The notes under the pieces are model-generated. The model was not told where the DNA came from, made no database searches, and saw only the letters and a program-made list of their open reading frames with translations. Below are positions 1 through 4,167 of a stretch of DNA of 6,471 nt, piece after piece. A program made the position numbers and the translations under genes. This DNA is from an uncultured Eubacterium sp. GTDB taxonomy: Bacteria; Bacillota; Clostridia; Lachnospirales; Lachnospiraceae. Location of the stretch: the NCBI GenBank assembly GCA_934358495.1, contig CAKRKO010000111.1:1-6471 (forward strand), written 5' to 3'. The first letter of the stretch is position 1. The number at the start of each line of letters is the position of its first letter.

Positions 1-200
1 CTGTGCGGATTCACATCTGACTCATCGTTTTCCGCATTAAATGTCGTATCTCCGAACGTAAATACTTTTTCACTGGCAGTTTCTGCTTTTGCAGAACCGC
101 CATTCTGATCCTTATTGTCTCCGCATCCGGCCAGCAGGCCAAGCATCAGTGCTGCCGCCATAAAAACTGTCCCTAATTTTGCTATTTTTTTATGCGCCAT
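1..200 (-). CDS. Lipoprotein, probable oligopeptide-type ABC transporter solute-binding protein (N-terminus only)
   Basis: Only the first 66 codons are in the window; the gene runs off the left edge. The ATG at 200-198 follows a G-rich Shine-Dalgarno (CAGGGGGG) about 8 nt away. Residues 1-8 are basic (MAHKKIAK), 9-22 are hydrophobic, and L-A-G-C at 23-26 is a lipobox, so Cys26 should be lipidated and the protein anchored outside the membrane. A Ser/Gly/Asn/Ala-rich linker follows. From about residue 46 the text KVFTFGDTTFNAENDE then SDVNPH resembles the mature start of Clostridia family-5 (peptide/nickel) binding proteins. That family call rests on a short stretch; the lipoprotein call is firm. 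Its permease and ATPase partners would lie outside the window. It is transcribed away from phy's terminator under its own promoter, so it is probably a separate unit. Confidence 0.72.
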   Translation of the reverse strand, partial: MAHKKIAKLGTVFMAAALMLGLLAGCGDNKDQNGGSAKAETASEKVFTFGDTTFNAENDESDVNPH

Positions 201-236
201 TGTGTTTCCCCCCTGTCTCTTTTCATTCTCTTTTTC

Positions 237-255
237 ATTACAGTGACACTGTAAT
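237..255. promoter_or_regulatory. Perfect 19-bp palindrome, candidate operator
   Basis: ATTACAGTGACACTGTAAT has two 9-bp arms that are exact reverse complements around one central base. It covers the predicted -10 and half of the spacer of the lipoprotein promoter, which is where a repressor would block RNA polymerase. The size and symmetry suit a dimeric regulator, for example of the TetR or GntR type. No such regulator gene is adjacent inside the window, so its owner is unknown. Confidence 0.5.
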
Positions 256-266
256 CAGATTAACAA
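237..266 (-). promoter_or_regulatory. Promoter of the lipoprotein gene
   Basis: Read on the minus strand, TTGTTA (266-261) and TGTAAT (242-237) are 18 bp apart. This places the start near 230 and gives a 5' leader of about 30 nt before the ATG at 200. The -35 and -10 are imperfect, so the assignment rests on spacing and position as much as on sequence. Confidence 0.45.
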
Positions 267-301
267 AATCAGGAATTTCTCACAAGCCACCCTGGGGGAT
301 A

Positions 302-337
302 AAAAGGCACCGGAAGTTTTCGCTTCCGATGCCTTTT
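302..337 (-). terminator. Intrinsic terminator of phy
   Basis: A 15-bp stem (302-316 with 323-337) closes a 6-nt loop. The only non-Watson-Crick position is 310/329, which is a G-U wobble in minus-strand RNA but a C-A mismatch in plus-strand RNA. The minus-strand 3' arm ends in a run of five U. Both facts favour termination of minus-strand transcripts, that is, of phy, whose stop codon lies about 70 nt upstream. Confidence 0.8.
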
Positions 338-373
338 CAAATGAATATTATAATGTGAAATAATTGCTGTATA

Positions 374-401
374 GAATTTGGGTGTCAAGATACCCAAATT
401 C
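374..401 (-). other. Hairpin directly after the phy stop codon
   Basis: GAATTTGGGT (374-383) and ACCCAAATTC (392-401) form a perfect 10-bp stem with an 8-nt loop, starting 3 nt after the phy stop codon at 407-405. No U-run follows it in either direction, so it is not a standard terminator. It may protect the phy mRNA 3' end in tandem with the terminator at 302-337. Confidence 0.5.
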
Positions 402-404
402 CGC

Positions 405-1223
405 TTATTTCTCCCAATGATCTTTCTCCTGTGCGTATAATTCCGGCAGAATTTTTGCAAGGTTTGAGAACTCTTTTACGTTGTGGTTTAACAGACACAT
501 TGGTCCCTCTTTCGGAATGGTAACTCCGTCCGGGATGCATTTTACAGCCTTGCCATCGATGATCTGATATCCAAACCAGAACATGGACTGTAACTGAGAT
601 CCCCCCTCTACCGGACGCAGGAAATGTGTCATAACAACCGGGATGTCCGGTGTCTCATCATCACCAACGATTTTTACATTTGCACAAACCAACGCATTAC
701 ACTCATCTGTATCGATGCGGGATGTATCATAACCAAGTTTTCCTGGCTCTTCAAAACTGATTACAAGCATGCCTGCTCCACCCGGAAGACCGATATCCTC
801 CCAGATATGATGCACACTGCCCCAGTGGCGTTCTCTCATTGATAAAGACATATCCACTGCACGGGCCGGATCTTCCAGATATACATCATAATGATCCTCG
901 TTATCCCAGCATGCATAACGCAGTCTGTCAATCGGATGCCATGCAAACCACCAGTCAAACATTTCACCGGTTACACCCGGGAAAAAGGTAGGATTTGCTG
1001 TCATTGCTGTACCATTCTCCAACTGCCACCATCCGAAATCAACATCAATCGGACCATCAAACAATTTGTTTCTGTCTTCAATTCTTAAAGCATCTTTCGG
1101 ATCCAGAGATTCTTTCGGGATGCGGTCATATTTCTCCTGCTCACCGGCATAAATGTCTTGCGCATAGAATTTATAAAAGCTTTTCTGTTTGTCTTCGTTT
1201 GTACATGGTACTTTCTTTGCCAT
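405..1223 (-). CDS. phy: Phloretin hydrolase (PhlG/Phy family, zinc C-C hydrolase)
   Basis: The 272-residue protein matches the 2,4-diacetylphloroglucinol hydrolase (PhlG)/phloretin hydrolase family in length and motifs. The family cleaves a C-C bond between an acyl group and a phloroglucinol ring. For phloretin the products are phloroglucinol and 3-(4-hydroxyphenyl)propionate. Visible zinc-ligand candidates are His111 (in NEDHYDV), Glu142 (in HIWEDIG), His247 and Glu251 (in NHNVKEF). Their spacing (+31, then +4 within the last pair) equals that of PhlG His129/Glu160 and His270/Glu274. Other landmarks are FDWWFAWHPIDRLRYACW at 89-106 and a Gly/Pro-rich loop at 146-151. There is no signal peptide, so it should be cytosolic. 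The ATG is preceded by AGGAGGA 7 nt away. The gene has its own promoter and terminator and lies downstream of a LysR regulator. Phloretin is the best substrate guess for a gut Firmicute; another acylphloroglucinol remains possible. Confidence 0.82.
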   Translation of the reverse strand: MAKKVPCTNEDKQKSFYKFYAQDIYAGEQEKYDRIPKESLDPKDALRIEDRNKLFDGPIDVDFGWWQLENGTAMTANPTFFPGVTGEMFDWWFAWHPIDRLRYACWDNEDHYDVYLEDPARAVDMSLSMRERHWGSVHHIWEDIGLPGGAGMLVISFEEPGKLGYDTSRIDTDECNALVCANVKIVGDDETPDIPVVMTHFLRPVEGGSQLQSMFWFGYQIIDGKAVKCIPDGVTIPKEGPMCLLNHNVKEFSNLAKILPELYAQEKDHWEK

Positions 1224-1289
1224 CTTTTTCTCCTCCTGAAATCATATGAATTTCGCTACGTCTGTCACGCACGTTTTTTCGATATCTTT

Positions 1290-1318
1290 ATTATAAAATC
1301 ACAAAAAAAATCCTGCAA
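1290..1318 (-). promoter_or_regulatory. Probable phy promoter
   Basis: On the minus strand a perfect TATAAT (1295-1290) sits 17 bp after a poor -35, TTGCAG (1318-1313). This predicts a start near 1283 and a leader of about 60 nt before the phy ATG. The weak -35 suits an activator-dependent promoter, and a LysR-type box lies upstream (1350-1366). The -35 hexamer is part of the 3' arm of the lysR terminator hairpin. Confidence 0.55.
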
Positions 1319-1333
1319 GATAGCCTTGCAGGA
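1303..1333 (-). terminator. Intrinsic terminator of the lysR gene
   Basis: TCCTGCAAG (1311-1319) pairs perfectly with CTTGCAGGA (1325-1333) around a 5-nt loop. In the minus-strand transcript it is followed at once by eight U (1310-1303). It lies about 150 nt after the lysR stop and separates lysR from phy, so the two genes are not expected to be a simple operon. Confidence 0.85.
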
Positions 1334-1349
1334 ATAGTTTTATTATATA

Positions 1350-1366
1350 TATTCCATTTTGTAATA
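1350..1366 (-). promoter_or_regulatory. LysR-type box upstream of phy
   Basis: Read on the minus strand the site is TATTACAAAATGGAATA. It contains T-N11-A and, extended to 1347-1369, two perfect 7-bp arms (ATATATT/AATATAT). It is 13/17 identical to the box at 2481-2497 on the other side of the lysR gene. Its centre is about 75 bp upstream of the predicted phy start, a little farther than the usual LysR recognition site near -65. Confidence 0.6.
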
Positions 1367-1385
1367 TATTCGTGATGTGATGCCA

Positions 1386-1451
1386 GGGGCAAAAGTCTGA
1401 AACCACGATGTACTTGCACAGGAGTGGTTTTATGGCTTAGTGGCCTGCCCC
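1386..1451 (-). other. Foldable segment in the lysR 3' untranslated region
   Basis: GGGGCA (1386-1391) can pair with TGCCCC (1446-1451). Inside, AAACCAC (1400-1406) pairs with GTGGTTT (1424-1430) and a small GGC/GCC hairpin lies at 1434-1445, giving a three-way junction. The segment lies between the lysR stop (1485) and its terminator, in an unusually long 3' untranslated region of about 150-180 nt. No coding sequence was seen in it. It could be a processed small RNA or simply a 3' structure; I recognise no known RNA family. Confidence 0.3.
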
Positions 1452-1484
1452 GATATGCGCTTCAAGTCGAACGTCAGCTATGTA

Positions 1485-2405
1485 TTACTCACCATTTACC
1501 GTCGGACGCAGCATACAGATAAACTTTTGCAGCGATTCCTTCTGATTATTCGGGTTCCAAGCACAGATAATACCATTTTTCTGATCCACCAGAGGAATCT
1601 GCACGATATCATTTCTGGTTGGAAATGCAAAATAATCATCTGCCATCAAAATGACCGAATTGTTCTTGCGGAACAGATACTGAATCTCATAAGCATTTTT
1701 GTAACGGCTGCAAATCTTTGGTTCCACATGATATGGCTTAAAACGTTCTTCCAGGTCCTCCTGATGGGACCCTTTTTTCCCATGTTCAAGTGTCACAAAC
1801 TCCTCATATATAATATCACCCATGGTCAGACTGCTCTTTTTCGCCAATGGATGGTTTTCTGACATAATAATCTGTGCGTTGGAACAGGCTGCCCATTTCC
1901 AGCAGAGTTCCTTTCGTTCCAGTGCAAACCGTTCAAAATCCGGCACCATGATCGCATCGTACTTTCCTTCCAACAGCTTGTTTTCCAAATCTGTCATATA
2001 TTCGCTGGAAAGTTCCAGCTGAATGCCCGGATATTCTTTTTTAAAACGCTCCTCCAGATTCCAGAAATATCGCTCCGGACGTGCCGTATTCAACAATCCG
2101 ATATGTAATACTGCTTCTTTCTCCGCATGCAGAGATACCGCCCGGATATAACTGTCATGCATCGCCCGCACCTGTTCGTTCCAGTCGTGATACAGGATTT
2201 TTCCCGCATCTGTCAGATGTATCTCCCTGGTCGTTCGTTGAAACAACTCGATTCCGAGCTCTTTTTCCATCTTTGCTACACTTTTGCTCACCGCTGACTG
2301 TGTCATGTGCAGATAATCACTTGCCCTTGCAAATCCTTCGTATTCCGCGACACATATAAAAACAATAATTTGCTGAATGGAAATACCCGCCAATGAAAAA
2401 TCCAT
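1485..2405 (-). CDS. LysR-type transcriptional regulator
   Basis: The 306 residues have the usual length and layout of the LysR family. A winged helix-turn-helix covers about residues 9-68; its recognition region is ASDYLHMTQSAVSKSVAKME (28-47), and LGIELFQRTTREIHLTDAG (50-68) is the typical wing. A linker helix follows (about 69-95), then a periplasmic-binding-protein-like effector domain starting at VLHIGLLNTA (99-108) and running to about 300. It probably acts as a DNA-binding tetramer whose ligand controls activation. The ATG at 2405-2403 has GAGGGGG about 9 nt upstream. It is divergent from an MFS transporter and upstream of phy, with matching boxes on both sides. I therefore infer that it senses phloretin, a related flavonoid or a breakdown product. 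The ligand itself cannot be read from sequence. Confidence 0.93.
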   Translation of the reverse strand: MDFSLAGISIQQIIVFICVAEYEGFARASDYLHMTQSAVSKSVAKMEKELGIELFQRTTREIHLTDAGKILYHDWNEQVRAMHDSYIRAVSLHAEKEAVLHIGLLNTARPERYFWNLEERFKKEYPGIQLELSSEYMTDLENKLLEGKYDAIMVPDFERFALERKELCWKWAACSNAQIIMSENHPLAKKSSLTMGDIIYEEFVTLEHGKKGSHQEDLEERFKPYHVEPKICSRYKNAYEIQYLFRKNNSVILMADDYFAFPTRNDIVQIPLVDQKNGIICAWNPNNQKESLQKFICMLRPTVNGE

Positions 2406-2444
2406 GTCTTATGTCCCCCTCTTCCATCTCAAATATTTAATTAA

Positions 2445-2473
2445 ATTATATCCTTCTATCCCCTTGTTTTCAA
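2445..2473 (-). promoter_or_regulatory. Promoter of the lysR gene
   Basis: On the minus strand TTGAAA (2473-2468), a 17-bp spacer and TATAAT (2450-2445) make a near-consensus promoter with a start near 2438. The LysR box at 2480-2498 lies just upstream of the -35 and does not overlap it, so any autoregulation would act from about -42 to -60. Confidence 0.75.
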
Positions 2474-2479
2474 CCCGAT

Positions 2480-2498
2480 TTATTCCTGGATGGAATAA
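2480..2498 (+). promoter_or_regulatory. LysR-type box in the lysR/MFS divergent promoter
   Basis: TTATTCCTGGATGGAATAA is a dyad with perfect 7-bp arms around a 5-nt centre and contains T-N11-A (TTCC-N5-GGAA). Its centre is about 64 bp upstream of the predicted MFS transcription start, which is the classic position of a LysR recognition site. A second copy (13/17 over the central 17 bp) lies upstream of phy. Confidence 0.72.
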
Positions 2499-2517
2499 TT
2501 CTATTCTTTTTATTCAT

Positions 2518-2546
2518 TGGACAGTTTTTCACAGTCTAAATATAAT
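2518..2546 (+). promoter_or_regulatory. Promoter of the MFS transporter gene
   Basis: TGGACA (2518-2523; 5/6 match to TTGACA) is 17 bp from a perfect TATAAT (2541-2546). The predicted start near 2553 gives a leader of about 39 nt that ends in AGGAGG (2578-2583), 8 nt before the ATG. Confidence 0.7.
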
Positions 2547-2591
2547 ATTTTTATAAACATTTCATAAAAAACTTATGAGGAGGCAGGATTT

Positions 2592-3839
2592 ATGAACAAC
2601 ACAAAAAGTAACTTCGGTAAATGGGGTTGGGCAATGATCATCTACTGTGCCATCAGCTATTATATGGCGGCCGTATTATCCACGGATACACTGAACTGGT
2701 ATCCATCCGCATTTGCTTCACTAAGAGGATGGGGCGAAGGATTTGTAAACTTATGTAACGCTATGGCCGGACTTGGTGGCTGGATTGGTGTCGCAGCTGC
2801 GATCATCTTCAGTATCATGGCTGCAAAAAAAGGAAGCCGTTTTATGGCAATATTTGGAAATGTCATCTGCGGTATTCTCTGTATCATCTTTGCTACAACC
2901 AAAAATATGGGGGTATTTCTTGTCATCGTTGTATGTCTGACATTTGTATCCGGAAATATCCAGCTGAACGTTGTACCAAACAACATTATGAACATCTGGT
3001 TTCCGCATAAAAAAGGCCTGGCACTGGGATGGGCTTCTATGGGACTTCCGATCTGTACAGCAACCATTATCCTGATTCTGAATGCAATCGGAAATCCGCA
3101 AACTGCTTACATTGTAATCGGTATCGCATGTTTTGTTGTGGCTGTACTTTCCATTTTCTGGGCAAAAGATACACCGGAAGAAGTTGGTGCTACACCGGAT
3201 AATGAACCGATTGAACATGAGCAGGCAATGCTTCAGAAAGAGAAACAGGAAGCTGCCGCTGCAAAAATGACTATGGGCGTTATCGCAAAAGATAAAAACA
3301 CATGGCTCATCGGATTCGGACATGGTTTCTTATGGATGACAACCATCGGTCTGGTATCCAACTTTGTCACAAAATTAATTATGGTAGGAACTGCTCCTAC
3401 ACTTGCTGTTACAATGCTTACCGTTGCTGCTGTTGTTGGTATTGTCGGAAGCTACATCTGGGGCTGGTTAGATCAGAAGTTCGGAACAAAAAATGCTTCC
3501 CTGATCTACGGTGTATGGTATCTCATCGCATTATTACTGATGATCTTCCAGAACGGCTCCATGATTCTGATCGGACTTGCAACCTTCTTTGTTGGATTCG
3601 GTATCGGCGGAATCGGAAACCTGATTCCATCTATCATCGGAACCTGCTTCGGAAGATTTGGTTTCATTCAGGCCAACCGTATAATCGCACCGATCAACAC
3701 AGCCGTTCGTTCCACAGCATTGATCATTATCGGTGTTATTGGAGTAGAGCATCTGAATACAGCTTATCTTGTATTCTTCGCATTCTCCGTACTGGCCATC
3801 ATTCTGATTGCTTTCATCAAGCCGAAAACTTACGAATAA
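2592..3839 (+). CDS. MFS transporter, OFA-like, probably for flavonoid or aromatic-acid transport
   Basis: The 415-residue protein has about twelve hydrophobic segments (roughly 12-30, 55-78, 82-102, 106-128, 142-165, 170-190, 236-262, 268-292, 302-319, 322-345, 362-384, 388-408) in two halves. They are split by a charged cytoplasmic loop (191-235) rich in Glu, Lys and Ala. MFS marks include MAAKKGSRFMAIFG after segment 2, WFPHKKGLALGWASMGLP (136-153), and GWLDQKFGTK (291-300) as the second-half copy of the G-x-x-x-D-x-x-G motif. The long segment 1-2 loop with WYPSAF resembles the oxalate/formate antiporter (OFA) group. The start follows AGGAGG at 8 nt. It is divergent from lysR under a LysR-box promoter and shares that box with phy. 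I infer uptake of a flavonoid such as phloretin, or export of the phenylpropionate product; the direction and substrate are not shown by sequence. Confidence 0.88.
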   Translation: MNNTKSNFGKWGWAMIIYCAISYYMAAVLSTDTLNWYPSAFASLRGWGEGFVNLCNAMAGLGGWIGVAAAIIFSIMAAKKGSRFMAIFGNVICGILCIIFATTKNMGVFLVIVVCLTFVSGNIQLNVVPNNIMNIWFPHKKGLALGWASMGLPICTATIILILNAIGNPQTAYIVIGIACFVVAVLSIFWAKDTPEEVGATPDNEPIEHEQAMLQKEKQEAAAAKMTMGVIAKDKNTWLIGFGHGFLWMTTIGLVSNFVTKLIMVGTAPTLAVTMLTVAAVVGIVGSYIWGWLDQKFGTKNASLIYGVWYLIALLLMIFQNGSMILIGLATFFVGFGIGGIGNLIPSIIGTCFGRFGFIQANRIIAPINTAVRSTALIIIGVIGVEHLNTAYLVFFAFSVLAIILIAFIKPKTYE

Positions 3840-3884
3840 ATCTTGTTTCGGGTGGTTTAAAATTTACCATTTAAGTTTTTATAG

Positions 3885-3950
3885 GAACTCCTGGAATTTT
3901 GTCTCAGTCGCTAACAATCGCTCCTTGAGAAAAAATTCCAGGAGTTCTTT
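3885..3950 (+). terminator. Terminator of the MFS gene with conserved core (possibly bidirectional)
   Basis: A perfect 16-bp stem (3885-3900 with 3932-3947) is followed by a G/A mismatch and a 29-nt core (3902-3930) that folds by TCTCA/TGAGA. The sequence after the stem is TTTAT, a short U-run on the plus strand. It lies 45 nt after the MFS stop codon. The minus strand has no good U-run after the stem, so service to the converging MocR gene is less sure. The core is related to the one at 6381-6409. Confidence 0.72.
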
Positions 3951-3955
3951 ATCTA

Positions 3956-4138
3956 CACATTCAAGTCGAACGCATGTGAGACTTGGTGCGTGATTCTGGT
4001 CAGCATAAGCTGACATATTCATCTCAGAATCACTGCACATCCTCGCGGAGCGTTTATCTCAGTCGGAGATTGAACTCCCACTGAGAAAGATTTGTTATTA
4101 CTCACCACTTGCAGAAGTGGGAGTCTCAACTCAGACTG
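3956..4138. other. Cluster of perfect hairpins, possible structured RNA
   Basis: Successive foldable units are: CACAT/ATGTG (3956-3960 with 3974-3978); a long stem GTGC+GTGATTCTG (3986-3998) with CAGAATCAC+GCAC (4025-4038, one bulged T at 4034), topped by GTCAGC-ATAA-GCTGAC (3999-4014); TCTCAGT plus GGAG (4057-4068) with CTCC plus ACTGAGA (4075-4086); CCACTT-GCAG-AAGTGG (4105-4120); and AGTCT/AGACT (4122-4137). Such dense pairing is far above what intergenic sequence usually shows. It may be the folded body of a small mobile element or an RNA transcribed from either neighbour. No known family was recognised and no promoter is evident. Confidence 0.4.
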
Positions 4139-4167
4139 AGATGAATATTGTAAATTTTTACACCACC

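Noticed and set aside
338..390. Promoter on the minus strand after phy (TTGACA at about 389-384, AT-rich downstream)
   Set aside because: The only TATAAT-like hexamer is about 30 bp from TTGACA, and transcription from it would run straight into the terminator at 302-337.
269..460. 63-codon minus-strand frame across the phy terminator
   Set aside because: Very basic composition, overlaps the phy 3' end and the terminator hairpin, and has no credible start signal.
1440..1862. 140-codon plus-strand frame over the lysR 3' half
   Set aside because: Antisense to a well-supported LysR effector domain, without a ribosome binding site or family resemblance.
2751..3323. 190-codon open frame on the minus strand inside the MFS gene
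   Set aside because: Cys/His/Ser-rich composition with no recognisable fold, opposite a clear membrane-transporter gene; it is an antisense shadow.
3302..3874. 190-codon plus-strand frame overlapping the MFS C-terminal half
   Set aside because: It is the MFS gene read in another frame (Arg/Cys/His-rich, no family features) and runs past the MFS stop into the repeat block.
3955..4110. Possible 16S rRNA gene fragment
   Set aside because: Only about 18 bases resemble 16S; the GGTGAGTAA-like word nearby is on the opposite strand and the rest does not align, so no rRNA feature is called.
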